From Chitinophagaceae bacterium UBA2789 (GTDB lineage Bacteria > Bacteroidota > Bacteroidia > Chitinophagales > Chitinophagaceae): a DNA stretch of 20,440 nucleotides. Under the pieces are notes generated by a model. The model was not told where the DNA came from. It searched no databases and saw only the letters and a program-made list of their open reading frames with translations. The DNA lies in the NCBI GenBank assembly GCA_002352145.1, contig DEHX01000053.1, positions 6,665 through 27,104 of the forward strand. The letters are read 5' to 3'. The position numbers and the translations under genes were made by a program. Of this stretch, positions 1-7,381 are shown piece by piece; within the stretch, counting starts at the first letter, position 1, and every line of letters begins with the position of its first letter.

Positions 1-63
1 GGTGAAATTCTCATCAAATTCCCTGATTCTAAGTTGTTCCGTTTGAAAAAATCCTTAACTTGA
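1..63 (+). CDS. Possible C-terminal tail of an upstream gene (partial)
   Basis: Frame 1 is open from the window edge and ends at TGA 61-63, giving about 20 residues that finish in KKSLT. The composition is plausible for coding DNA, but the piece is too short to assign to a family. It could equally be non-coding leader. The remaining bases up to 181 are AT-rich and hold only a weak promoter candidate. Confidence 0.25.
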   Translation, partial: GEILIKFPDSKLFRLKKSLT

Positions 64-97
64 CCCCCCTTACCAAAAAAATGAGGAAAGGAGAACA

Positions 98-123
98 TTG
101 TTTAAACTTTTTTCTTAGCATTG
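98..123 (+). promoter_or_regulatory. Weak candidate promoter of the exbB operon
   Basis: TAGCATTG at 116-123 matches the Bacteroidota -7 consensus TAnnTTTG with one mismatch. A TTG at 98-100 lies upstream, but the 15-base spacing is shorter than the usual 19 or so. It would give a leader of roughly 55 nt before the exbB ATG. The A-rich stretch just before the ATG fits SD-independent initiation in this phylum. Confidence 0.25.
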
Positions 124-181
124 TACGACTGAAAAACGGATTAGTACATTTCATTAAAAACAAAAATTAAAAATTAAGATC

Positions 182-1042
182 ATGGCAGAGATTAAACCAA
201 CTGCAACGGCTTCAGTTAAGGCCACATCGGTTCAACCCAAAAAAAGCAGTAACGCTATTTCATGGATTGCACCTGTCGTTTGTATTATTGGCGGTTATGC
301 TATTTGGCGTTTTATGATGGGTAATCCTAGCGGATTTGAACAACCAGATGCATCTGGTGGATTCTGGCCGCATCACTTAAAGCCAAAAGATGCCTTCCAC
401 AGAATTTATGAGGGCGGTATCATTGTACCGTTGTTGATTGGAATGTTCCTGATGGTAATTGTTTTCTCAATTGAAAGGTTTTTAACTATCAGAAAAGCAT
501 TAGGTAAAGGTTCTATTTCTGATTTTATCAGAAAAGTACAGTACCACCTGGCAAATCGTAATGTTGATGCAGCTTTGTCTGAGTGTGACAAACAAAGAGG
601 TTCTGTAGGTAATGTAATGAAAGCAGGACTTCGCCGCTACAAGGAAATGATCAACGAAGGCAATCTGAACACTGATCAGAAAGTTATTGCTATTCAAAAA
701 GAAGTAGAAGAAGCAACTGCATTGGAATTGCCAATGTTGCAAAAGAACCTTGTATTTCTTTCTACTATTACTTCAGTTGGTACACTGATCGCCCTGTTAG
801 GTACGGTAATGGGTATGATTCGTTCATTCGCCGCTTTAGGTGAAGAAGGTGGTGCTGGTGCTGCTGCTGACCTGGCGGTTGGTATCTCTGAGGCCCTCTA
901 TAATACGGCTTTAGGTATCGGTACTTCTGCGATTGCCCTTATCATGTATAACGTTTTCACTACCAAGATCGACTCAATAACTTACGGCATTGATGAGTCT
1001 GGTTTTACACTTACACAAAGCTTTGCTTCTCTTTACAAATAA
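182..1042 (+). CDS. exbB: ExbB/TolQ/MotA-type proton channel protein
   Basis: Inner-membrane proton-channel subunit of the TonB energy-transduction complex, which uses the proton motive force to drive TonB-dependent outer-membrane transport. The 286-aa protein has a short Ser/Ala/Lys-rich N-terminal tail and four hydrophobic segments at about residues 27-46, 79-98, 193-215 and 233-258. Between helices 2 and 3 lies the cytoplasmic region expected of this family, with a basic, helix-rich stretch around 105-190. The third helix carries the GTLIALLGTVMGMI signature and the last lies after a Gly/Ala-rich loop, both typical of MotA/TolQ/ExbB channels. The extra N-terminal helix is common in Bacteroidota ExbB. 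It is first in a four-gene operon with two exbD genes and tonB, which makes the assignment firm. Start at ATG 182, preceded by an A-rich leader. Confidence 0.95.
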   Translation: MAEIKPTATASVKATSVQPKKSSNAISWIAPVVCIIGGYAIWRFMMGNPSGFEQPDASGGFWPHHLKPKDAFHRIYEGGIIVPLLIGMFLMVIVFSIERFLTIRKALGKGSISDFIRKVQYHLANRNVDAALSECDKQRGSVGNVMKAGLRRYKEMINEGNLNTDQKVIAIQKEVEEATALELPMLQKNLVFLSTITSVGTLIALLGTVMGMIRSFAALGEEGGAGAAADLAVGISEALYNTALGIGTSAIALIMYNVFTTKIDSITYGIDESGFTLTQSFASLYK

Positions 1043-1103
1043 GAGGATCTTTTTTGTGGAAAAATGAACCCTATTCATCTCATTTCTAAAATATTTGTAA
1101 ACA

Positions 1104-1760
1104 ATGCCTAGTGTTAAAATACCAAGGAAGAGTACAGATACGGATATGACACCTTTTGTGGACATAGCCTTCCTGATTCTCTCTTTCTTTATCATGGCGA
1201 CCAAATTCAAGCCACCTGAGCCGGTAGAAATTACCACTCCGGGATCGGTATTGTCTCAAAAATTGCCTGAGAATAACGCTGTTATGGTAATAATAGACTC
1301 TTCAAATAAGGTTTATTTTACCGTATTATCTGATAAGGATAAAAGCAAGTTTGATGCTATTATTGAGAATATCAATACTACCCGGAATCTGGGTTTAACT
1401 CCTGCAGAAAAGGCTAATTACAGGCAAACTTTTGCAGTAGGTGTGCCTTTCGGCAACCTTAAGCAGCTGCTTGCAACGCCTGCAGACCAGCAAAAATCAA
1501 TTAAGCAACCCGGCATACCAGTTATGGACTCTGCCAATAATGAACTGGTTTGGTGGATTGCGGCTGCAAAATCTGCTTTTGCGGGAGAATCACTCAACTA
1601 CCTCATCAAAGGTGATGGACACTCTAAGTATCCTGCTTTTGAAGCTGTAGTTAGTGCCTTGAAGCGCAATGATGAATTCAAATATAACTTAGTAACAGCT
1701 CTGGATGACATTCCGTCCAATTCTGAATTGGACTTGTATAACAGGAGAGTTACTAAATAA
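1104..1760 (+). CDS. exbD: ExbD/TolR family biopolymer transport protein (first copy)
   Basis: Partner of ExbB in the TonB motor: one transmembrane helix with a periplasmic domain. The 218-aa protein begins with a short basic tail, then the helix at about residues 18-33 preceded by DMTPFVD. Asp20 sits where the family's proton-carrying aspartate is found (Asp25 in E. coli ExbD). The rest is periplasmic and longer than in proteobacterial ExbD (about 140 aa), with an inserted Gln/Pro/Asn-rich middle (about 120-145) and a WWIAAAK segment. Long ExbDs of this kind are usual in Bacteroidota. It follows exbB by 61 bp and precedes the second exbD by 24 bp, so the genes are very likely co-transcribed. 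Confidence 0.92.
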   Translation: MPSVKIPRKSTDTDMTPFVDIAFLILSFFIMATKFKPPEPVEITTPGSVLSQKLPENNAVMVIIDSSNKVYFTVLSDKDKSKFDAIIENINTTRNLGLTPAEKANYRQTFAVGVPFGNLKQLLATPADQQKSIKQPGIPVMDSANNELVWWIAAAKSAFAGESLNYLIKGDGHSKYPAFEAVVSALKRNDEFKYNLVTALDDIPSNSELDLYNRRVTK

Positions 1761-1784
1761 TTTAAAAAACAAAATCAGTAAATC

Positions 1785-2423
1785 ATGGCAAGTATAGATA
1801 CCGGTGGTGGCGATAGTGGCCACAAAAAAGGACCAGGGGTAAAGAAGGCCAAAAAACTTTCTACCCGGGTAGACATGACGCCGATGGTGGATCTTGGCTT
1901 CCTGCTGATTACGTTCTTCGTTTTTACGGCAACAATGACGACTCCTACAACAATGGATCTGAATATGCCGAAAGATGTTAAAGACGAAAAACAGCAGACA
2001 GAGGCTAAAGAATCCAGCGTACTGACCATTATGCTTGGAAAAGCAAACCAGGTGTATTACTATGAAGGAAAACTCGTTGTGGATGCAACTGGTAATAATT
2101 TTAAATCAACAACATTCAAGGGAATCCGTGAGGTGATCATCAATAAAAAGAAAGATGTGATTAGCCGTCACCAGCATGATGAGACCTGTAAAAAAACACA
2201 GGATAAAGCCAAAGAAAAAGGAGATCCTGATTGGGAAAAGGCTTGTCTTGACAGGGATTTCATCGTTGTGATCAAGCCCGATGCAGATGCTACTTACAGC
2301 AATACTGTAGATATACTTGATGAAATGACCATTAACCAGGTGAAAACCTATGCAATGGTTAAGATATTACCACAGGAAGTTGATTTGATAAAAGCTACAG
2401 AAGCAACTAATGGTATAAAATAG
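1785..2423 (+). CDS. exbD: ExbD/TolR family biopolymer transport protein (second copy)
   Basis: Second, divergent ExbD of the operon. The 212-aa protein has a longer Gly/Lys-rich cytoplasmic tail, the motif DMTPMVDLGF at residues 30-39 with the family aspartate at Asp36, and one helix to about residue 50. The periplasmic part is charged, Lys-rich and unlike that of the first copy except near the helix. Two different ExbDs next to one ExbB and one TonB is a common Bacteroidota arrangement, probably giving a heteromeric ExbD dimer in the ExbB pore (inference). It ends 58 bp before tonB, with no terminator visible between. Confidence 0.92.
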   Translation: MASIDTGGGDSGHKKGPGVKKAKKLSTRVDMTPMVDLGFLLITFFVFTATMTTPTTMDLNMPKDVKDEKQQTEAKESSVLTIMLGKANQVYYYEGKLVVDATGNNFKSTTFKGIREVIINKKKDVISRHQHDETCKKTQDKAKEKGDPDWEKACLDRDFIVVIKPDADATYSNTVDILDEMTINQVKTYAMVKILPQEVDLIKATEATNGIK

Positions 2424-2481
2424 TTTGCCGGCAGTTATGGAAAGACAAAGCTGTGTGCATCTAATAAAAAACGTTTAACTC

Positions 2482-3312
2482 ATGGAAGCCAACAAGATTT
2501 TATCCGCCGACATTCTTGACCTGATCTTTGAAGACAGGAACAAGGACTATGGTGCTTATGAGTTGAGAAAAACTTATAACCGCCGCATTACCCGGGCTTT
2601 AATTATCACTGCATCTATTGCTGCTCTCGCCTTAGCCGGATCAGTTCTTTCCAGCTCTCTTAAATCCAAGAAAGATGGTAAAGTAAAAATGCAGGAAGTT
2701 ACCCTTCAGGATATCAAGCAGGAAGAAGAGAAGAAAGTTGTTCCTCCTCCTCCTCCTCCTCCTAAAGTGGAACCCCCGAAAGTAGAAATGAAACAGTTTA
2801 CTCCTCCTGTGATCAAAAAGGACGAAGAGGTTGAAAAACCCCCTCCACCCCAGGAAGAATTGAAAGATGTAAAGATCGCTGAGATCGACCAGGAAGGTAT
2901 TAAAGATGATAATATTGCCACTCCTGTAGCAATTGATGAAGGAAAGCAGATCGTGGAAGAGAAAAAAGAAGATCCGGATGAGAACAAGATCTTTGATAAA
3001 GTAGAGATTGAAGCGGCCTTTCCGGGTGGTGATAGCAAATGGCGTCGTTATCTTGAAACAAACTGTAATGGACAGGTAGCTACAGATAATGGAGCACCGG
3101 AGGGCACTTACACCACCATTATCCAGTTCGTGGTTGACAAAGAAGGTAATATCAGTGATGTGAGACCTATGACCAATCACGGTTATGGAATGGAAGAAGA
3201 GGCAATGAGGGTTATTAAGAAAGGTCCCAAATGGACACCTGCCGTTCAGAATGGTCGTTCAGTAAAAGCCTATCGTAAGCAACCTATTACATTCCAGGTT
3301 TTGGGTGAATAA
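2482..3312 (+). CDS. tonB: TonB energy transducer
   Basis: TonB spans the periplasm and transmits energy from ExbB/ExbD to TonB-dependent outer-membrane receptors. In 276 aa it shows the Bacteroidota N-terminal motif FEDRNKDYGAYELRK (residues 16-30) on the cytoplasmic side, one helix at about 38-57, a proline- and charge-rich linker (87-160) with a run of seven prolines at 88-94, and a C-terminal TonB domain starting near VEIEAAFPGG (174-183) and ending in QPITFQVLGE. The conserved YG pair (GYGMEEEAM) and the WTPA motif lie in the domain. It is last in the operon and is followed 18 bp later by a strong terminator. The family is certain; which receptors it serves cannot be seen from this window. 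Confidence 0.95.
   Translation: MEANKILSADILDLIFEDRNKDYGAYELRKTYNRRITRALIITASIAALALAGSVLSSSLKSKKDGKVKMQEVTLQDIKQEEEKKVVPPPPPPPKVEPPKVEMKQFTPPVIKKDEEVEKPPPPQEELKDVKIAEIDQEGIKDDNIATPVAIDEGKQIVEEKKEDPDENKIFDKVEIEAAFPGGDSKWRRYLETNCNGQVATDNGAPEGTYTTIIQFVVDKEGNISDVRPMTNHGYGMEEEAMRVIKKGPKWTPAVQNGRSVKAYRKQPITFQVLGE
2743..2763 (+). repeat. Seven pure CCT triplets in tonB
   Basis: Seven uninterrupted CCT codons encode the polyproline run (residues 88-94) of the TonB linker. The array is perfect at the DNA level although proline has four codons, so it could change length by slippage in steps of one residue without breaking the frame. Confidence 0.85.
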
Positions 3313-3329
3313 GTATAATCTGATTCAAT

Positions 3330-3364
3330 AAAAATCCTTTCTGGTAACAGAAAGGATTTTTTGT
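3330..3364 (+). terminator. Intrinsic terminator after tonB
   Basis: A perfect 14-bp stem (3330-3343 paired with 3348-3361) with a GTAA loop begins 18 bp after the tonB stop. The right arm ends in a T run (3356-3362) and the left arm begins with an A run, so the hairpin could act on either strand. It ends the exbB-exbD-exbD-tonB transcript and insulates mnmE. Confidence 0.92.
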
Positions 3365-3365
3365 T

Positions 3366-3396
3366 TTCGGGTGTTAAGTAATCAAATCTAATTTTG
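3366..3396 (+). promoter_or_regulatory. Promoter of mnmE, very close to the start codon
   Basis: TAATTTTG at 3389-3396 is a perfect match to the Bacteroidota -7 element TAnnTTTG. TTCG at 3366-3369, 19 bases upstream, is a one-mismatch fit to the -33 element. The octamer ends only 4 bases before ATG 3401, so transcription should begin at or beside the start codon. Confidence 0.65.
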
Positions 3397-3400
3397 TGGA

Positions 3401-4783
3401 ATGATGACCAAACTATCGGGTTGGGATGATACCATTGTGGCAATAGCCACTCCACAGGGTGTGGGTGCAATAGGTGTAATCAGGTTAAGCGGTAACAAAG
3501 CTTTTGAGATTATTAATCACTTGTTTCCGTCAAAAGACCTGGATCATCAACCCACACATACATTACATGTAGGGTATCTGAAGGAGGGGGATAAAGTGCT
3601 CGATGAGGTTGTAGTGTCTCTTTTTAAAGCCCCAAAATCTTATACTGGTGAAGATGTAATAGAGATAAGTGCTCATGGTTCACCTTTTATTCATCAGCAA
3701 ATAGTGGGGGCCTGTGTAAAAGAAGGAGCCAGGTTGGCAAAACCGGGGGAGTTTACACAACGGGCATTTCTTAACGGAAAACTGGATCTGGCCCAGGCTG
3801 AAGCCGTAGCTGACCTGATTGCATCTAATACAGCAGCCTCTCAAAAAGCAGCCCTCCATACTATTCGGGGTGGTTTTTCAGCTAATCTAAAGGATTTGAG
3901 AGATAGGTTGCTTAAGTTTTCTGCCTTAATTGAACTGGAACTTGACTTCTCCCAGGAGGATGTAGAGTTTGCTGACCGGACGCAGTTTTATGAATTGATA
4001 AATGAACTGCAATATTCCACCAGCAAACTGATCAATTCTTTTCAGTTAGGGAATGTGATAAGAAATGGTGTAAGTGTAGCCATTGTAGGTAAACCCAATG
4101 CTGGGAAATCTACTTTGCTTAATAATCTTCTCAATGAGAACAGGGCAATTGTCAGTGATATACCCGGAACAACAAGGGATACTATAGAAGAGGTTATAAA
4201 TATTGACGGAATCCTTTTCAGGCTTATTGATACTGCGGGTATCAGGGAGCACACAACTGATGTTATTGAATCAGCAGGTATTGAAAGAAGCCTTGAAAAA
4301 ATTAAGCAAGCTGACCTTGTTCTTTATGTATTTGATATAAATGAAGGGATTGCTGAACTAAAGACGTGGCAGCTGCAGGCAGAAAAGGATGGGGTAAGAT
4401 TCTTATTAGTGGCCAACAAAATTGACAGTGCTGACGAAAAAGTAGCCCGGGAAAAATTCGCAGCCTTTGACCACATTGTTTTTATCTCTGCAAAGAATAA
4501 TATGCACACTGAGGTATTGAAGGAAAAGATGGTTGATATGATTTTGGAAGGAAAGGTTCAACCTGAGAATACAATTATCACCAATGCGAGGCACTTTCAT
4601 GCTTTAAAAGAAGTGGCCCGTTCATTAAATGATATTAAAGAAGGGCTTGACAAAAAAATACCAGGAGACTTACTGGCATTAGATATCAGGCGTAGCCTCC
4701 ATTATCTTGGCGAGATAACAGGGGAGATAACCAATGAAGATCAGTTGGATTATATTTTTTCCAAATTTTGTATCGGCAAATAA
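3401..4783 (+). CDS. mnmE: tRNA uridine-5-carboxymethylaminomethyl modification GTPase
   Basis: MnmE works with MnmG in the cytoplasm to install the (carboxymethyl)aminomethyl group on the wobble uridine U34 of certain tRNAs. The 460-aa length is normal for the family. The N-terminal folate-binding domain begins with the DTIVAIATPQG-like motif. The inserted G domain has G1 GKPNAGKS (230-237), G2 TTRD (257-260), G3 DTAG (277-280) and G4 NKID (339-342). The protein ends in FCIGK, containing the invariant catalytic Cys of the C-terminal motif. ATG 3401 and ATG 3404 are both possible starts. The gene stands alone between the tonB terminator and a decayed regulator, with its own promoter. Confidence 0.97.
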   Translation: MMTKLSGWDDTIVAIATPQGVGAIGVIRLSGNKAFEIINHLFPSKDLDHQPTHTLHVGYLKEGDKVLDEVVVSLFKAPKSYTGEDVIEISAHGSPFIHQQIVGACVKEGARLAKPGEFTQRAFLNGKLDLAQAEAVADLIASNTAASQKAALHTIRGGFSANLKDLRDRLLKFSALIELELDFSQEDVEFADRTQFYELINELQYSTSKLINSFQLGNVIRNGVSVAIVGKPNAGKSTLLNNLLNENRAIVSDIPGTTRDTIEEVINIDGILFRLIDTAGIREHTTDVIESAGIERSLEKIKQADLVLYVFDINEGIAELKTWQLQAEKDGVRFLLVANKIDSADEKVAREKFAAFDHIVFISAKNNMHTEVLKEKMVDMILEGKVQPENTIITNARHFHALKEVARSLNDIKEGLDKKIPGDLLALDIRRSLHYLGEITGEITNEDQLDYIFSKFCIGK

Positions 4784-4813
4784 CTATTCTTCTTATACAA
4801 GTGCCGTTTCAAT

Positions 4814-5244
4814 ATGCAAGCTTTAATTCATCAGCCTTTTTCATTCGATGATAGCCTGAATATCAGATTTAAAAATAACAATGAAGCAGTACGCATTATA
4901 TTAGAAAATATAAATGACAACGATAAAAAATTCGGACACAAAATATTTTGCGATTTAAATACGCCCAGTTACAAAATACGATCCTGATTATGAAATCAGA
5001 ATGATCTATTACCGCTTTCATCTTACCAATTAAATTCTATCACTAAAGCTTCGGTTGGTAAAACGGTTTCTGACCTAATAAAAGAGCAAATTATATTCGA
5101 AGCGAAGCGCAATTTACTGGCAACATCTAACCAAATAAAGGGAATAGCTGATTACTTAGGTTTTGAGGACCCTTCTTATTTCATTCGTTTTTAAAGAAGC
5201 ATACAGGGCTGTCACCTGACCTTTTCCGCAAGAATTTCAAATAA
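4814..5244 (+). pseudogene. Broken AraC-family transcriptional regulator
   Basis: The frame read from ATG 4814 gives 57 unassigned residues, then TGA at 4985 and 4991, and continues in the same frame into a clear AraC DNA-binding domain. Recognisable pieces are SITKASVGKTVSDLIKEQ, then EAKRNLL, IKGIADYLGF and EDPSYFIRF. A premature TAA at 5192-5194 ends that frame. One base more in the T run at 5187-5191 would restore KKHTGLSPDLFRKNFK and the natural stop at 5242-5244. The AraC assignment of the C-terminal half is strong. The first 57 residues may belong to its sensor domain but I could not confirm that. Most of the expected N-terminal ligand domain (such proteins are about 280 aa) is missing. 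A working copy would be the natural regulator of the genes downstream (inference). Confidence 0.82.
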
Positions 5245-5293
5245 GTCCTGTTCAACTTAATAAGCGTCCTATCATCACGCCTTACAGCGGTTC

Positions 5294-5301
5294 TATTTTT
5301 G
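5294..5301 (+). promoter_or_regulatory. Candidate -7 promoter element
   Basis: TATTTTTG is a perfect TAnnTTTG octamer lying 55 bp upstream of the small membrane protein gene at 5357. No TTG at a good -33 distance is visible, so the site may need an activator such as an AraC protein (inference). It could drive the small gene and the flavoprotein behind it. Confidence 0.4.
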
Positions 5302-5356
5302 TAAGTGAAAAATATTACTCATAAATATATATTGAAATATGAAAGCTAAAGCATGA

Positions 5357-5569
5357 ATGATAATGTCATTAAAGATCTGGATGGTAATCTATCCATCTAT
5401 CACACTGTTCTTTTTTGGACAACAGTTATCATCTTTTCCATTGTATCAGCGAACATTCATACTAACGGTTTCTTTGGTGCCATGGATGATGTTTGTAGGT
5501 GTGCCGTTTCTGGATTTACTTATTCAAAAAACATCTGGTAAGAAGTCAGTAAAACAGGCTGTGAAATAG
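5357..5569 (+). CDS. Small two-helix membrane protein
   Basis: A 70-aa protein with two hydrophobic segments at about residues 7-24 and 33-54, joined by a short loop containing LPLYQRT-like residues (here FPLYQRT), and a basic C-terminal tail. The pattern of a Pro-containing first helix, a PL..RT loop, then LT..LVPWM resembles the small membrane segments found in Bacteroidota alone or attached to antibiotic-biosynthesis-monooxygenase-like domains. Function unknown. An overlapping frame (5353-5541) has no such pattern and is judged a shadow. An upstream in-frame ATG at 5339 is cut off by TGA 5354, so ATG 5357 is the start. It ends 11 bp before the flavoprotein gene, suggesting one operon. Confidence 0.65.
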   Translation: MIMSLKIWMVIYPSITLFFFGQQLSSFPLYQRTFILTVSLVPWMMFVGVPFLDLLIQKTSGKKSVKQAVK

Positions 5570-5580
5570 TTCCAACAACC

Positions 5581-6585
5581 ATGATGAAACGCCGGGATTT
5601 TATAAAGCAATCTGGAATTGCACTAAGTGGAATGATGGTTCCGATGCCATTGCTAAGTGCTATAAAAAATAATAAAATGATACATCAAACAAATTTCGAT
5701 GTCATTATAATAGGAGGCAGTTATGCCGGACTTGCAACAGCAATGGCATTAGGCCGAGCACTAAGAAATGTATTAGTGATAGATAATGGAAATCCTTGCA
5801 ACAAGCAAACGCCGCATTCACACAATTTCTTAACCAATGATGGTAAGACACCAAAAGAAATAGTCAGCCTTGCTAAACAGCAAGTGCAGATGTATGGATC
5901 AGTGAGTTTTCTGGAAGGTTTAGTAAAGACTGGCTTAAAAACGAAATCAGGATTTGAAATAGAAATACAGACAGGAGAAGTCTTTACTTCAAAAAAGCTG
6001 GTTTTTGCAACAGGTATCAGAGATATTATGCCCCCAATCCCGGGCTTTGCTGAAAGCTGGGGAATAAGTGTACTGCACTGTCCTTACTGCCACGGATATG
6101 AGGTTCGGCATCAAAAAACAGGAGCCATTGCCAATGGCGATCTCGTTTTTGAAATAGCTACTTTGATTTCAAATTGGACGAAAGACTTAACGCTTTACAC
6201 CAATGGGAAATCATCACTTTCAGTTGAACAAAAAGCAAAACTTGATAAACATGATATTAATATCATAGAAGCTGAAATAAATCGGCTTAAACATAAAGAC
6301 GGCTATATCCAAAAAATTTATTTTAAGAACGGAACAAATGTACAGGCGAAAGCTATTTATGCAAGGTTTCCATTTGTCCAACATTCATCAATTCCTCAGG
6401 AGCTTGGGTGTGAGCTGACACAGGATGGTTATATAAAGATAGACCAGGCACAAAGAACTTCTATACCCTGCGTATATGCCTGCGGTGACAACACCACAAG
6501 AATGCGTACCGTAGCAAATGCTGTTTCCATGGGAACAACCACCGGTTTAATGGTAAACAAGGAACTGATTGAAGAGGAGTTTTGA
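5581..6585 (+). CDS. Tat-signal thioredoxin-reductase-like FAD oxidoreductase with CPYC motif
   Basis: The 334-aa protein belongs to the class-II pyridine nucleotide-disulfide oxidoreductases. After the N-terminal region come FAD-binding IIIGGSYAGLATA (42-54), an ATGIRD motif (143-148), a CPYCHGYEVR segment with a redox Cys pair at 167 and 170, a modified NAD(P)-binding glycine region (181-192) and the terminal FAD motif CGDN (301-304) followed by VANAVSMGT. The CPYCHG form, unlike CATC of true thioredoxin reductase, is typical of the TrxR-like/GliT-type branch that includes dithiol oxidases. The first 33 residues add a twin-arginine signal, KRRDFIK plus a hydrophobic stretch, suggesting folded export to the periplasm. 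Met33 (5677) could give a cytosolic form without it. The substrate is unknown. It follows the small membrane protein by 11 bp. Confidence 0.87.
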   Translation: MMKRRDFIKQSGIALSGMMVPMPLLSAIKNNKMIHQTNFDVIIIGGSYAGLATAMALGRALRNVLVIDNGNPCNKQTPHSHNFLTNDGKTPKEIVSLAKQQVQMYGSVSFLEGLVKTGLKTKSGFEIEIQTGEVFTSKKLVFATGIRDIMPPIPGFAESWGISVLHCPYCHGYEVRHQKTGAIANGDLVFEIATLISNWTKDLTLYTNGKSSLSVEQKAKLDKHDINIIEAEINRLKHKDGYIQKIYFKNGTNVQAKAIYARFPFVQHSSIPQELGCELTQDGYIKIDQAQRTSIPCVYACGDNTTRMRTVANAVSMGTTTGLMVNKELIEEEF

Positions 6586-6622
6586 AATCATAAAAATAAT
6601 CTTTAATTAAAAATCAATCTGC

Positions 6623-7342
6623 ATGAACCCAAACCTTTCCAACTCAAGCACAATACCAAATGTTTCTCCGGCAGTAAGAAGCACACAATTCAGAAGAGTG
6701 TCACTCACTGCCGGGATACTGTACATTCTAACTTTTGTGTCTATACCAACCTTTGTTCTCTATGGTCCTGCACATGATCCAAATTTTATTGTTGATAATA
6801 GTAATGATAATGCAATTATCGCTGGTGGACTTTTAGAGATTGTAGTAGCACTTGCAGGGATTGCTACAGCTATTGTTCTATTCCCTGTTTTAAAGAAGCA
6901 AAATGAAAGCATGGCTTTGGGGCTTGTTGCGGCCCGTGTTTTAGAGTCGGCTACTATTTTTGTTGGAGTAGCTTTCCTGCTATCATTAGTTACAATACAT
7001 CAGTCAGAAGCTGGTCAGGATGCATTGGTAACAAGCCATGCTCTTGTGGCTTTATACGACCGTATTTTTCTTTTAGGTCAAAGCTTCATTCCTGCTATCT
7101 GCGATTTACTTTTAGGAGTTCTCCTATACAAGTCAAGGCTGGTTCCCCGTGCCCTTTCGCTTATTGGAATTGCTGGGGCTTTACCGTTGATTGCTGGCTA
7201 TTCAGCAACAATGTTCGGATATATTGATCGGTTTTCACCTTGGGCTGGTTTATCGGCGTTTCCGGTAGCTGTGTTTGAGTTTTCTTTGGGTATATATCTT
7301 GTGGTAAAGGGGTTCAGAAAATCCAGCCTGTTGAATGAATGA
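6623..7342 (+). CDS. DUF4386 family membrane protein
   Basis: A 239-aa integral membrane protein with a polar N-terminal tail (1-24) and about six hydrophobic segments: 28-48, 64-88, 97-123, 142-167, 175-197 and 209-231. The opening motif RRVSLTAGILYILTFVSIP and the following YGP fit DUF4386, a family of unknown function in Bacteria with 6-7 helices. The conserved His/Asp/Arg positions in the middle (ALYDRIFLLGQ) also match the family. It lies 37 bp after the flavoprotein on the same strand and is followed by a hairpin, so it probably closes the small operon. No enzymatic motif is visible. Confidence 0.82.
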   Translation: MNPNLSNSSTIPNVSPAVRSTQFRRVSLTAGILYILTFVSIPTFVLYGPAHDPNFIVDNSNDNAIIAGGLLEIVVALAGIATAIVLFPVLKKQNESMALGLVAARVLESATIFVGVAFLLSLVTIHQSEAGQDALVTSHALVALYDRIFLLGQSFIPAICDLLLGVLLYKSRLVPRALSLIGIAGALPLIAGYSATMFGYIDRFSPWAGLSAFPVAVFEFSLGIYLVVKGFRKSSLLNE

Positions 7343-7379
7343 GATTTCGTATTTATAAGCTATAAAAGAATCTCCTTTT
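7341..7379 (+). terminator. Possible terminator after the DUF4386 gene
   Basis: GAGATT (7341-7346) pairs with AATCTC (7369-7374), and inside it TTTATA (7352-7357) pairs with TATAAA (7361-7366) around an AGC loop, with a small internal bulge. A short CTTTTC follows. The hairpin overlaps the stop codon of the preceding gene. The stem is AU-rich and the U run is short, so termination may be weak. Confidence 0.4.
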
Positions 7380-7381
7380 CA

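Noticed and set aside
2641..3180. Long antisense frames (179 and 110 codons) under tonB
   Set aside because: They are reverse complements of Lys/Glu- and Pro-rich coding DNA, giving Phe/Leu/Arg- or Gly/Ser-rich low-complexity products with no motifs.
5353..5541. Open frame of 62 codons overlapping the small membrane protein
   Set aside because: It overlaps 5357-5569 in another frame, lacks family-like features, and the other frame has the two-helix pattern seen in Bacteroidota small membrane proteins.
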